Positions 30,199-41,858 of a stretch of DNA of 47,116 bases are shown here, in pieces. The notes below the pieces were generated by a model that did no database searches, was not told where the DNA came from, and saw only the letters and a list, made by a program, of their open reading frames with translations. The stretch comes from an uncultured Gammaproteobacteria bacterium (lineage in GTDB: Bacteria > Pseudomonadota > Gammaproteobacteria > Pseudomonadales > Azotimanducaceae). The number at the start of each line of letters is the position of its first letter. Position 1 is the stretch's first letter. The DNA lies in assembly GCA_913060615.1 (NCBI GenBank), contig CAJXUL010000005.1:1-47116 (forward strand), given 5' to 3'. The position numbers were made by a program, and so were the translations under genes.

Positions 30199-32910
30199 AT
30201 GGATGCTCAGGATCGATTGGAACAACAAGCAAAGCTAGATGTTGAAGAAATTCAGGAATGGGTTGATGCGCTTGAGGGTGTGTTAAAGCGCGATGGCGTC
30301 GCCGGCGCAACCCAATTGCTGAGAACGCTCTCAGCTGAGCTAACAAAAACCGGTGCCAGTCTGCCCTATACAGTTTCTACCCCCTATCGAAATACCATTC
30401 CTACTTCTCAAGAAGCCTTCATGCCAGGCGACCTGTTTATGGAGCGGCGTATTCGCAGTTTAATCCGTTGGAATGCGTTGGCTATGGTTGTACGTGCAAA
30501 TCGTCGACCCGGAGATTTGGGTGGGCATATTTCAAGTTTTGCGTCCTCTGCCACGTTATATGACGTTGGTTTTAACTACTTTTTTAAAGCGCCTAACGCC
30601 GATCCATCAGTTTCTCATTCAACGGCAGGAGATCTCATTTATTTTCAGGGCCATGCCGCTCCTGGAATTTATGCGCGCTCCTTTTTAGAAGGGCGGCTGT
30701 CTGAAGAGCAAATGGATAACTATCGTCGGGAGGTAGATGGCAAAGGTTTATCTTCTTACCCCCATCCATGGCTGATGCCCGACTATTGGCAGTTTCCAAC
30801 GGTTTCTATGGGGCTTGGGCCGTTACAGGCCATTTACCAAGCGCACGTAATGAAATATTTGGACAGTCGCGGTTTGGTTGAAATGGGCGACCGTAAAGTC
30901 TGGGCCTTTTTGGGCGACGGCGAATGCGACGAGCCAGAATCTCTTGGTGCGTTATCTTTGGCTGGTAGAGAAAAACTCGATAATTTGATCTTTGTAGTGA
31001 ACTGTAACCTGCAGCGCTTAGACGGCCCTGTTCGCGGTAATGGCAAAATTATTCAGGAGTTAGAAGGCTATTTTAGAGGCGCTGATTGGAATGTGCTTAA
31101 GGTAGTTTGGGGTCGGCTTTGGGATCCAATATTAGAAAAAGACAAGCATGGCTTGCTGCAAGAGCAGTTGGATAAAACTGTTGACGGTGAATATCAGAAC
31201 TTCAAGGCTAAAGGGGGTGGCTATGTTCGAGATAAGCTCTTTGCTCAGCATCCTGATTTGTTGAAGATGGTAGAGCACCTAACAGATGATGATATCTACC
31301 GACTTAATCGCGGCGGCCATGATCCGTTTAAAGTTTACGCGGCTTACCATACAGCTACACAACACAAAGGTCAGCCTACGGTGATCTTAGCCAAGACTGT
31401 AAAAGGTTACGGCATGGGCGATGCTGGGGAATCTGAAAATACCACGCACCAAGTAAAGAAACTAAACTTGGAGGAGTTAAAGCATTTCCGCGATCGCTTC
31501 GACGTACCGCTAGATGATGCGCAGTTGGAAGATGTGCCGTACTTTCGGCCCTCCCCTGAAAGTTCTGAAATTGCTTACATGAACAAGCAGCGCCAAGCAT
31601 TGGGTGGCGCCATTCCTCAGCGCGTGCTCGACGAAACCGTGTTAACTGTGCCTGGGCTAGAAATTTTTGATGCACAGCTAAAAGGCAGCGGTAAACGCAG
31701 TATTAGTACAACCATGGCTTTTGTACGCATCCTTGGATCCCTTATCCGCGACAAATCTTTAGGTAAGCGCGTGGTGCCCATTGTACCCGATGAAGCTAGA
31801 ACCTTTGGTATGGAGGGTATGTTTCGGCAGCTTGGAATTTACTCTTCCGTAGGCCAGCTTTATGAACCCGAAGATTCCGATGCGCTGGCGGCTTACAAGG
31901 AGTCAAAAAGCGGTCAGGTTATAGAAGCTGGAATTAACGAAGCCGGCGCATTCGCGGCGTGGATGGCAGCAGCAACTTCGTATAGCACCCATCAATTCAC
32001 CTTGCTGCCTTTTTATGTTTATTACTCAATGTTTGGCTTTCAGCGCATTGGCGATTTGGCTTGGGCGGCAGGAGATTCTCAGGCCAAGGGGTTTTTGTTG
32101 GGCGGTACAGCGGGTAGAACTACGCTGAATGGTGAAGGTCTTCAGCACCAAGACGGACATTCGCATTTGCTCGCAGCTACTGTGCCTAATTGTATAAGTT
32201 ACGACCCTGCCTTCGGTTATGAGTTAGCGGTAATTGTGCATCGCGGTTTGCAGCATATGTATGAAGAAAATGCTTCGGTTTATTACTACATTACTTTAAT
32301 GAACGAGGCCTATCAGCAGCCGGCTATGCCCGATGGTGTAGAGGAAGGCATTGTTAAGGGCATGTATTTATTTTCAGAGCAAGGTGATGCTAAGGCGCCA
32401 GCGGTGCGGTTGTTCGGCAGCGGTACAATATTGTTGGAAGCCATAGCGGCTGCCGCAATGTTGGTTGAGGATTATGGCATGCGGGTACAGGTTTGGAGTT
32501 TGACCAGTGCCACGGAGTTGGCTCGTGATATTCAAGATGTTGACCGGTGGAATTTATTGCACCCAACATCTGAGCCAAAACACTCTTATGTTGCCCAGTG
32601 TATGAACGACAATGCGGGTAAGAAATGGCAAGGCACACCGGTGATCGCGGTCTCAGATTACATGAAGGCCCTGCCGGAACAACTACGCAGTGCCATAGAT
32701 GCACCTTTTCATGTGCTGGGTACCGACGGATTTGGTCGTAGTGACACTCGAGAAAAACTGCGGCATTTCTTTGAAGTGGATCGCCGCTTTATTGTTTTGG
32801 CTGCGCTAGGTCAGCTGCTACGTGCAGGTAAGGTCGAAGCAAAGTTAGTAGCAAAAGCGCAGATTGATTTAGGTCTAGATGCCGAGAAAACCAATCCTCG
32901 TTTGGTTTAG
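30199..32910 (+). CDS. aceE: Pyruvate dehydrogenase E1 component, homodimeric
   Basis: Full-length 903-aa match by motif (GDGECDEPESLGALSLAGREKLDNLIFVVNCNLQRLDGPVRGNGKIIQELE). Confidence 0.98.
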   Translation: MDAQDRLEQQAKLDVEEIQEWVDALEGVLKRDGVAGATQLLRTLSAELTKTGASLPYTVSTPYRNTIPTSQEAFMPGDLFMERRIRSLIRWNALAMVVRANRRPGDLGGHISSFASSATLYDVGFNYFFKAPNADPSVSHSTAGDLIYFQGHAAPGIYARSFLEGRLSEEQMDNYRREVDGKGLSSYPHPWLMPDYWQFPTVSMGLGPLQAIYQAHVMKYLDSRGLVEMGDRKVWAFLGDGECDEPESLGALSLAGREKLDNLIFVVNCNLQRLDGPVRGNGKIIQELEGYFRGADWNVLKVVWGRLWDPILEKDKHGLLQEQLDKTVDGEYQNFKAKGGGYVRDKLFAQHPDLLKMVEHLTDDDIYRLNRGGHDPFKVYAAYHTATQHKGQPTVILAKTVKGYGMGDAGESENTTHQVKKLNLEELKHFRDRFDVPLDDAQLEDVPYFRPSPESSEIAYMNKQRQALGGAIPQRVLDETVLTVPGLEIFDAQLKGSGKRSISTTMAFVRILGSLIRDKSLGKRVVPIVPDEARTFGMEGMFRQLGIYSSVGQLYEPEDSDALAAYKESKSGQVIEAGINEAGAFAAWMAAATSYSTHQFTLLPFYVYYSMFGFQRIGDLAWAAGDSQAKGFLLGGTAGRTTLNGEGLQHQDGHSHLLAATVPNCISYDPAFGYELAVIVHRGLQHMYEENASVYYYITLMNEAYQQPAMPDGVEEGIVKGMYLFSEQGDAKAPAVRLFGSGTILLEAIAAAAMLVEDYGMRVQVWSLTSATELARDIQDVDRWNLLHPTSEPKHSYVAQCMNDNAGKKWQGTPVIAVSDYMKALPEQLRSAIDAPFHVLGTDGFGRSDTREKLRHFFEVDRRFIVLAALGQLLRAGKVEAKLVAKAQIDLGLDAEKTNPRLV

Positions 32911-32987
32911 TAAAGTAGATAGCCAGCAGAATAGAAAAATAAATAAGCGAAGGTAGTTAGATTACCGGTTGTTTAAGTGAGGATGAT

Positions 32988-34715
32988 TTGGACGTACTTG
33001 TGCCCAACCTGGGCGATATTGATGAAGTAGAGGTGACCGAACTGTGTGTCTCGGTGGGCGACCTAGTGGGCGAAAACGATCCCATTATTGTCATTGAATC
33101 CGACAAAGCGTCCATGGAAGTGCCAGCAGGTGTTGCCGGTGTTCTGCAAAGCTTTGCCGTTAACCTAGGCGATATGCTTAGTGAAGGGTCGCTCATCGCA
33201 AATATTTCTGTCGATGCTGAAGAACCTGCTGCGGAGAGTGTCGCTAGAGATCGCAGTGCTGTTGAATCACAGGCTGAAGCGTTGGCGCCAGATGCAGGCG
33301 CGCCCAAAGCCGTCGGTGACGCCGCAGTTCCTCAATCGCCGCTTCAAAACGAAAGCCAGAACGAAAGCCAAAACCAAAATCTAAAAAAGAACCTCGACGT
33401 GTTGGTGCCTGACCTTGGTGATATTGATGAAGTGGAAGTCATCGAAGTTGGTATAGCAGTCGGCGACAGCGTGAGTGCTGGCGACTTATTGTTAGTTTTA
33501 GAGTCAGACAAAGCCTCAATGGAAATTCCTGCGGAAGTCGGCGGTGAAATTGTAAAACTTGCTGTAGCCGTAGGGGACCAAGTGTCCGCCGGCAGCCTAA
33601 TTGCTGTCATTTCAACAGCGGATGCTGGCAGTGTTTCTTTCGCCAGTGAAAATGCGCAGGGCTTGAAATCCGGAGAGACAGATAAAAGGGAACATACAGA
33701 AGAACCTAAAGAGAACGTGCGGCAAGAGAGCGTTTCCGGCAGCAAAGACAACTCAATAGCGGCTCCGGCCCAAACCGCAGCAGCAGTAAGTTCTGCTCTG
33801 GCGGACAAGAATATATATGCCGGCCCAGCCGTGCGCAGATTAGCTCGTGAGTTGGGCGTTGATTTAGCACCCATAAAAGGTACGGGCAACCGCGGACGAC
33901 TGACTAAAGATGACGTTAAGGTTTATGTCAAAACTCAGTTAAAACAGGAAGCTGCTGGCAACAGTGTTGGTGCCGCTGGCGGTATTCCAGCCGTGCCGGA
34001 TATAGATTTTTCTCGCTTTGGCGAGATAGAGGCAGTAGCGCTTTCCCGTATTCAAAAACAGGTTGCGGTAAATATGCATCGCAGTTGGCTCAACGTGCCT
34101 CATGTTACGCAGCATGGGAAGGCGGATATTACTGAGTTAGAGATCTTCCGTAAGGGTTTAAAGCCTGAAGCGGTTGCACGCAACCTTAGCCTGACACCCT
34201 TAGCTTTTTTGGTGAAAGCATGTTGTCACGCATTAGAGGCTTACCCTAAATTTAACAGTTCGCTGCACAGTGATGGCGGCCAAATCATTCTCAAGAAGTA
34301 CATGCATATTGGTATTGCTGTAGATACGCCAGGTGGACTAGTTGTGCCAGTGATTCGGGACGCAAACAAAATGGGTATTTGGCAGTTGTGTGAAGCTATT
34401 GGCAGTTTTGCGGAAAAAGCGCGCAACAAAAAGTTAGCCATGGATGATTTAAGTGGTGGCACTTTTACAATTTCAAGCCTTGGCGCTATTGGTGGCACCG
34501 GTTTTACGCCCATCGTAAATACGCCAGAAGTGGCTATTTTGGGCGTGGCAAATTCCGCGATGGAGCCTGTCTGGGACGGCGCAGAATTCAGCCCCAAACT
34601 GATGTTGCCCTTATCCTTATCCTACGACCACCGAGTGATCAATGGAGTGGATGGTGGGCGGTTTATGCTTTTGCTCAGTCAAATATTGGGCGACATCAGG
34701 CGTCTGGCTTTGTAG
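32988..34715 (+). CDS. aceF: Dihydrolipoamide acetyltransferase (E2), two lipoyl domains
   Basis: Two ESDKASME lipoylation motifs, E3-binding domain YAGPAVRRLARELGV, catalytic SYDHRVINGVDG; apparent TTG start after gtgagga. Confidence 0.97.
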   Translation: MDVLVPNLGDIDEVEVTELCVSVGDLVGENDPIIVIESDKASMEVPAGVAGVLQSFAVNLGDMLSEGSLIANISVDAEEPAAESVARDRSAVESQAEALAPDAGAPKAVGDAAVPQSPLQNESQNESQNQNLKKNLDVLVPDLGDIDEVEVIEVGIAVGDSVSAGDLLLVLESDKASMEIPAEVGGEIVKLAVAVGDQVSAGSLIAVISTADAGSVSFASENAQGLKSGETDKREHTEEPKENVRQESVSGSKDNSIAAPAQTAAAVSSALADKNIYAGPAVRRLARELGVDLAPIKGTGNRGRLTKDDVKVYVKTQLKQEAAGNSVGAAGGIPAVPDIDFSRFGEIEAVALSRIQKQVAVNMHRSWLNVPHVTQHGKADITELEIFRKGLKPEAVARNLSLTPLAFLVKACCHALEAYPKFNSSLHSDGGQIILKKYMHIGIAVDTPGGLVVPVIRDANKMGIWQLCEAIGSFAEKARNKKLAMDDLSGGTFTISSLGAIGGTGFTPIVNTPEVAILGVANSAMEPVWDGAEFSPKLMLPLSLSYDHRVINGVDGGRFMLLLSQILGDIRRLAL

Positions 34716-34766
34716 GTTTTTTTGGATAGTCCTTTTGGATAGTCCTTTTGATCAGCCCTTTTGAAA

Positions 34767-35357
34767 TTAGGTGCTTTCCTGTGGGCCTCGCCACTGAGGT
34801 TCTTCGGTATTATTCATCAAGGTTCTTGCCAGTACAAAAAAGTAGTCGCTGAGTCTGTTGAGGTATACCCCAGCGGCGCGCAGGTTGTCTGCCGCCTCAG
34901 CATTTTCCAAGGTAGCCTCATCCTCCAACACGGACCAAAGATCTGTTTCAGCCCGTCTACATACAGTTCTGCAAATATGACTATGCGCTGCGGCAATAGT
35001 GCCACCTGGAATTACAAACTCGGTGAGTGGCGGCAGCTTGGCATTCATTAACTCAACAGCCTGTGAGACGTTGTCTTGGCCACTCACCAATGTCTTAGCG
35101 TCATATTGCCCCTCAAGAGCCAAAACGGCGCCAAGATCAAACAGCGCCTGTTGAACTTCGCCTAAAGTAGTTTGTATTTCGCCGGCGTGAGCGTCTGTCG
35201 TCAGGTGGCAACGCAACAAGCCAATGGCGCTGTTGAGTTCATCTGTGCTGCCCAGCGCCCTGATCATGGGCGCAGTTTTGGCAATTTTTTTGCCTGTAGC
35301 TAGTCTAGTTTGACCGCCGTCGCCGTTGTTTGTTGTTACTCGACTGATTCGACTCAT
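34767..35357 (-). CDS. Cob(I)yrinic acid a,c-diamide adenosyltransferase, PduO type
   Basis: GDGGQTRLATGKKIAKTAPMIRALGSTDELNSAIG…CRRAETDLWSV…LNRLSDYFFVLAR. Confidence 0.95.
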   Translation of the reverse strand: MSRISRVTTNNGDGGQTRLATGKKIAKTAPMIRALGSTDELNSAIGLLRCHLTTDAHAGEIQTTLGEVQQALFDLGAVLALEGQYDAKTLVSGQDNVSQAVELMNAKLPPLTEFVIPGGTIAAAHSHICRTVCRRAETDLWSVLEDEATLENAEAADNLRAAGVYLNRLSDYFFVLARTLMNNTEEPQWRGPQEST

Positions 35358-35539
35358 AACTTTTTCGTATTCCTTAGTCTATGACGCACCTGATAGATGC
35401 GTTGTTTAGCGCACATGGTATAACGAAATACGTTGGACTAAATCGCAGAATTTTCATCTGCTACCGCGACGACAAGCACTTTATGATTTAGGCTTGTCAC
35501 ACACAAGACAGTAATGTGCAGTTAATAGGAGCGGAAGCT

Positions 35540-36022
35540 ATGCCCTCATTTGATGTTGTTTCAGAAGTAGATTTGCATGAGATACGTAACGCCGTAGATC
35601 AGGCTGTTAGGGAAATGCGTACTCGTTTTGATTTCCGCAATGTAGAGGCAGATATAGAGTTAGAGGAAAAGAGCATTTTGTTATCCGCCCCTGAGGAATT
35701 TCAGCTGGGTCAACTTAAGGATATTTTGCGCGACAAAATGACATCTCGCGGTGTTGATAGTCGGGCATTGAACCCAGGTGATGTAGAAGGCCTTGGCAAA
35801 CTGAAGCGACAAAAATTTGCGCTGGCCCAGGGCTTAGATAAAGATAACGCCAAGAAACTCATCAAGGTGTTAAAAGAAGCTAAGCTGAAAGTTCAGAGCC
35901 AAATCAATGACGACAAAGTGCGCGTCACCGGTAAAAAACGTGATGACTTGCAAGCGGCTATGGCTGCCCTGAAAGAGAGTGATGTAGACCTGCCCCTGCA
36001 GTTCAACAATTTCCGTGACTGA
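35540..36022 (+). CDS. yajQ: YajQ family nucleotide-binding protein
   Basis: MPSFDVVSEVDLHEIRNAVDQAVREMRTRFDFRN; internal ATG chosen. Confidence 0.97.
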   Translation: MPSFDVVSEVDLHEIRNAVDQAVREMRTRFDFRNVEADIELEEKSILLSAPEEFQLGQLKDILRDKMTSRGVDSRALNPGDVEGLGKLKRQKFALAQGLDKDNAKKLIKVLKEAKLKVQSQINDDKVRVTGKKRDDLQAAMAALKESDVDLPLQFNNFRD

Positions 36023-37298
36023 TTTAAATAGCCCAACTGAAGTAGTCGGTGAGTCGCTGTGGCAACAGCTACTCGATCGACGCATGCTCATATGTATGGC
36101 AACGGGTTTTGCTTCGGGTTTGCCACTCTATTTACTTATTCAACTGGTGCCCGCGTGGTTAAGGCTAGAGGGCGTCAGTCTTACCGCCATTGGGTTTTTT
36201 ACCATTGTGCAGTATCCCTACGCGATTAAATTTCTTTGGGCCCCTGTTCTCGAGCGTTATTCGTTTCCTATGCTCGGGCGGCGCAGAAGCTGGATGCTCA
36301 TTACTCAATTAGCGTTGATTGGTTTCATCGGTTCACTAGGTTATTGGCAACCAGGCTCCCAGCTACAAACTATTACCTTTATAGCCGCTGCCGTTGCGGT
36401 TTTTAGTGCCACTCAAGACATTGTTTTAGACGCCTATCGTCGAGAAATTTTGGAAACGGAAGGCCAATTGGCACTGGGCAACACAATTCACGTGCAGGCC
36501 TATCGTGTAGCAGGTTTTGTACCTGGGTCCTTGGGTTTGTTTCTCGCAGGCGCAGTGAGCTGGGAGGTCAACTTTACCGTTATGGCCGCATTTATGGGCG
36601 TTGGTGTATTGCTGACGTTGTTTATAAAGGAACCTAAATCTCTTGCGTCACCGCCTTCCAATCTTTGGCAGGCGACTTATTTACCTTTCCAAGAATTTTT
36701 TCAGCGTCGAGCCTTGGGGCCAGCATTGGCCGTACTTGCCTTTATGGTGCTGTATAAACTCGGCGACAATATGGCCACGGCATTATCTACACCCTTTTAC
36801 ATTGATGCAGGATTTACCACTCAGCAGATTGCCATAATTGCCAAGAACGCTGCTTTTTGGCCGGCGTTGATTGGTGGTTTTTTAGGTGCAATAGCCATAT
36901 TTAAGATCGGTATTAATCGGGCGCTTTGGGTTTTTGGGGTTTTTCAACTGGTGACCATTTTCGGTTTTGTTTGGTTGTCTCAAGCGGGCAGTGACCCTTG
37001 GGTGTTGGCTGTAGTCATTGGCGGTGAGTATTTGGGCGCAGGGCTAGGTACTTCTGCATATGTTGCCTACATCGCGCGCGAAACCTCACGTATGGCCGTG
37101 GCCACTCAGCTCGCATTGTTTACTGCCTTGGCGTCATTGCCACGGGTGATTACTTCCAGCTTCAGTGGTTTGATTGTCGACAATATAGGTTGGACAGATT
37201 TTTTCTATTTGAGTGCCTTGTTGGCGGTCCCCGGTATGCTACTACTCTATTGGGTTGCGCCTTGGAATGCCTTAAAGGTAGAAAAAAGCGCACGCTGA
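36015..37298 (+). CDS. MFS transporter, AmpG-like
   Basis: MATGFASGLPLYLL…FLWAPVLERYSFPMLGRRRSWMLITQ; overlaps yajQ stop. Confidence 0.9.
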   Translation: MTDLNSPTEVVGESLWQQLLDRRMLICMATGFASGLPLYLLIQLVPAWLRLEGVSLTAIGFFTIVQYPYAIKFLWAPVLERYSFPMLGRRRSWMLITQLALIGFIGSLGYWQPGSQLQTITFIAAAVAVFSATQDIVLDAYRREILETEGQLALGNTIHVQAYRVAGFVPGSLGLFLAGAVSWEVNFTVMAAFMGVGVLLTLFIKEPKSLASPPSNLWQATYLPFQEFFQRRALGPALAVLAFMVLYKLGDNMATALSTPFYIDAGFTTQQIAIIAKNAAFWPALIGGFLGAIAIFKIGINRALWVFGVFQLVTIFGFVWLSQAGSDPWVLAVVIGGEYLGAGLGTSAYVAYIARETSRMAVATQLALFTALASLPRVITSSFSGLIVDNIGWTDFFYLSALLAVPGMLLLYWVAPWNALKVEKSAR

Positions 37299-37330
37299 GC
37301 ACAAAATTTTATCGGTAGAGATCGGCGGTT

Positions 37331-37645
37331 TTATATTTGCCAGCGATGCTGCTTGAGTACTTTCTCGCCTATCAGAACTACGCCTTCGGCTTCAAGTAAG
37401 CGTCGTTGTTCGATCATGCGAGAACCGCCGCGTTCGGCAATTTTCATTGCAGCGTTAACTACTCGGTGCCAAGGTAATTTGGTGCCGGCAGGTAGGCGAC
37501 TAAGTGTTGTGCCTACGTATCGTGCATAACCGGGAAGGCCTGCCAACTCGGCTATTTGTCCGTAGCTGGCGACTTTAGCCTTAGGTATGCTAGCCACAAC
37601 TTGCCAAATGAGTTGTGGTTTATCTAGCTCTGTAGATTGCTCCAT
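37331..37645 (-). CDS. MGMT-family alkyltransferase-like protein (Cys replaced by Trp: PWHR)
   Basis: IPKAKVASYGQIAELAGLPGYARYVGTTLSRLP…LPWHRVVNA; internal ATG chosen. Confidence 0.93.
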   Translation of the reverse strand: MEQSTELDKPQLIWQVVASIPKAKVASYGQIAELAGLPGYARYVGTTLSRLPAGTKLPWHRVVNAAMKIAERGGSRMIEQRRLLEAEGVVLIGEKVLKQHRWQI

Positions 37646-37727
37646 AGTGTCTAAGCTTCGCGCTTTGGGTTGATTTGCACGCCGGCGAACACCATTTTTT
37701 TCTTTTATAGATTTGGAGATTTTACTT

Positions 37728-38240
37728 ATGCCCTGGCTGCTGCTGTTCTTTTTGATGCCCATTATTGAAATGTACCTCCTATTCACGGTGGCTGGCTACA
37801 TTGATGCCCTGCCAACGGTGGCATTAGTCATGTTAACGGCGGTTATTGGTGTGTCGTTGTTAAAGCGCCAAGGCCTAGCGACATTAACCCGTGGTGTTGG
37901 GCGAATGAATTCTGGCCAAGTGCCGGGGCAAGAAATCGCCGAAGGTATTTTGCTGGGTATCGCAGGAGCGCTGTTGATTACGCCTGGGTTTGTTACGGAT
38001 ACAGTGGGCTTTCTTTTGCTCTTTCCGCCTAGCCGCATTGCTATTGCTGGCGCTATTCTGCGCAATGCCACTTTGCAGACGAATATGCAGAATAATATGA
38101 GTGCCAATGCATCTTTCTATGAGACGGGTAGCGAGTCGCCGCCAACTCGGCCAGGTGCCGGCCCAACGAAACCTGCTCCGGACGCCAGCGAGCCTGGCAC
38201 CACCGTTGAAGGCGAGTATCTGCGCAAAGATGGCGACTGA
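37728..38240 (+). CDS. fxsA: FxsA family membrane protein
   Basis: MPIIEMYLLFTVAGYI…GVSLLKRQGLATLTR…GALLITPGFVTDTVGFLLLFPPSR. Confidence 0.94.
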   Translation: MPWLLLFFLMPIIEMYLLFTVAGYIDALPTVALVMLTAVIGVSLLKRQGLATLTRGVGRMNSGQVPGQEIAEGILLGIAGALLITPGFVTDTVGFLLLFPPSRIAIAGAILRNATLQTNMQNNMSANASFYETGSESPPTRPGAGPTKPAPDASEPGTTVEGEYLRKDGD

Positions 38241-38380
38241 GGCGGATTCAACCCATTAATGCTCATCTTATAGAGCGGCTACGTTTTAAGTGTCTTTACC
38301 GGCATTGATCGACTGGCTGGTCGTCATTCACATCATTAGCTCCGCAGGACGCAAATAGTCCCCTCTAATTTGCATCTGCC

Positions 38381-38410
38381 CTTGAATATCGCTGCACTGA
38401 CCCTATTATA
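38381..38410 (+). promoter_or_regulatory. Sigma32-type heat-shock promoter candidate upstream of groESL
   Basis: CCCTTGAA -35-like element, 14-nt spacer after CTTGAA, then CCCTATTATA. Confidence 0.7.
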
Positions 38411-38422
38411 CTGCCTCTCGCA

Positions 38423-38449
38423 TTAGCACTCTCTTCTAGAGACTGCTAA
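38423..38449 (+). promoter_or_regulatory. CIRCE-like operator (HrcA site)
   Basis: TTAGCACTC-N9-GACTGCTAA: 17/18 positions of consensus TTAGCACTC-N9-GAGTGCTAA. Confidence 0.85.
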
Positions 38450-38568
38450 AGGAGAGTTGGCGCATCAGCGTCAAATCATGTGAGGGGTGAGCTATCGCTA
38501 AGCAGCGTTTATGACCTCTCATGTTTTGGAAAGTATTCCGTATTTGGAGCAACTGGGAGAACTAGTTA

Positions 38569-38859
38569 ATGAATATTCGACCCCTACACGACCGCGTTGT
38601 CGTGCGTCGGTTGGAAGAAGAGGCCATCAGTTCTGGTGGTATCGTACTTCCTGATTCCGCCACTGAGAAGCCTTCACAAGGTGAAATTCTTGCGGCAGGA
38701 CCTGGCAAAATGACCGATGGCGGCGACGTACGCGCCTTAGATGTTAAGACAGGCGATAAGATCATATTTGGCCAGTACGCTGGTAGCACCGTCAAGATTG
38801 ATGGAGAAGAACTTCTCATCTTGAGCGAAAGCGAAATTTTTGGGGTTTTGGAAGGTTAA
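38569..38859 (+). CDS. groES: Co-chaperonin GroES
   Basis: [35 protein letters not shown]. Confidence 0.99.
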   Translation: MNIRPLHDRVVVRRLEEEAISSGGIVLPDSATEKPSQGEILAAGPGKMTDGGDVRALDVKTGDKIIFGQYAGSTVKIDGEELLILSESEIFGVLEG

Positions 38860-38896
38860 ACCCTTCCTTCCACTAGCACGAGTTAAGAGGAAATAA

Positions 38897-40537
<1,641 letters not shown>

Positions 40538-40553
40538 AGCAATCTGCATTTGC

Positions 40554-40584
40554 AAAAAAACCCGGCTTTAGCCGGGTTTTTTTT
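40554..40584 (+). terminator. Rho-independent terminator after groEL
   Basis: aaaaaaacccggctttagccgggttttttttg. Confidence 0.95.
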
Positions 40585-40752
40585 GCCTGAAGTTTGATGG
40601 CTCCGATAGCGCAAAGCGTTTTCGTTGTCATGCTTTGGTTGAGCAACGCACCGCCGTTTCGCCTCCTTATTTACGCCCGCTTACCAATTAGAAAAGAAAC
40701 AAGTAGCAAAGAAACTGCAACCAATGACTGAAAAGTAAAAGAAAGCAAAACT

Positions 40753-41832
40753 ATGACGGAACCAGAAAATAAAAGTCAGGTAGCGCCGCAGTTTGAGATC
40801 AATTGTTCCCGCCAATTTGTTGCGTGGCTTATAGAGCAAAATATCAGCCTTGCTTTTAGCACCTACCAGTCAGGCAAAGTATTTTTATTGGGTCATAACG
40901 AGCAAAATAATTTGTCCATTTTTGAACGCACTTTTGAACGCACTTTTGAACGCGCTTTTGAGCGCGCTATGGGTTTGTGGAGTGATGGCGAAACTTTGTT
41001 GATGAGCAATCTGTATCACTTACACCGCTTTAATAACACTTTGGGCGCCGGCCAGGATGCTGACGGCTATGATCGTCTTTATGTGCCTAGGCTTAGTCAC
41101 ATTACCGGCGACATAGATGTCCATGATCTGGCATTGGGCGCAGATGGTAGGCCGGTCTTCATCAACACCCTATTTAGTTGCTTGGCGACAGTCAGTGATA
41201 CCCATAGTTTAAAGCCCCTATGGTAGCCGCGTTTTATTACAGACTTGCAGCCGGAAGATCGCTGCCACCTAAATGGTTTAGCCCTGAAGGATGGATCGCC
41301 AGCTTATGTAACAGCTATTTCCTCAACAAATGTAACCGAAGGTTGGCGCGACCATCGGCAGTCCGGTGGCGTGGTTATCGACATTGAGAGCAATGAGATA
41401 ATTAGCCAAGGTTTTTCCATGCAGCACTCTCCGCGCTGGCACAACGGTAAGTTATGGCTGGCAAATTCAGGTACCGGAGAGTTTGGTCGGGTAAATCTTG
41501 CCAGTGGTAAGTTCGAGCCTGTGGCTTTTTGTCCCGGCTATGTTCGAGGCGCTGCCTTCCATGGTAACTACGCAATACTTGGCCTATCTCGTCCCCGAGA
41601 CAACAAAACCTTCAATGGCCTAGTCCTTGATGACCGCTTGGAAAAGGAACAAATAAACGCGCGTAGTGGATTGGTGGTAGTGGATCTCACCACGGGAGGG
41701 ATTCCGCACGGCCTAAATGCAGAAGGCTTTATCTCGGAGCTTTATGATGTAGTAGTGCTTCCCGGTGTGAAAAGGCCAAGTATGATTGCCTTCAAGAACG
41801 ATCAAATTAGACGGATACTTTCTATTGAGTAA
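40753..41832 (+). pseudogene. TIGR03032-like protein gene interrupted by one in-frame TAG (41224-41226)
   Basis: ORFs 40753-41226 and 41245-41832 are in the same frame; …PLW*PRFITDLQPEDRCHLNGLAL… reads through as one protein. Confidence 0.8.
40921..40968 (+). repeat. 12-nt coding tandem repeat, 4 copies (FERT FERT FERA FERA)
   Basis: tttgaacgcact / tttgaacgcact / tttgaacgcgct / tttgagcgcgct. Confidence 0.97.
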
Positions 41833-41858
41833 TTTGTCCGAAGGTAGTGTGGGTTATG

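Noticed and set aside
40753-41832. Genome-wide amber recoding as explanation for the internal TAG stops
   Set aside because: Intact genes such as groEL use TAG as terminator, and the other TAG-containing locus (12155-12645) also has a TAA and frame change, favouring pseudogenisation.
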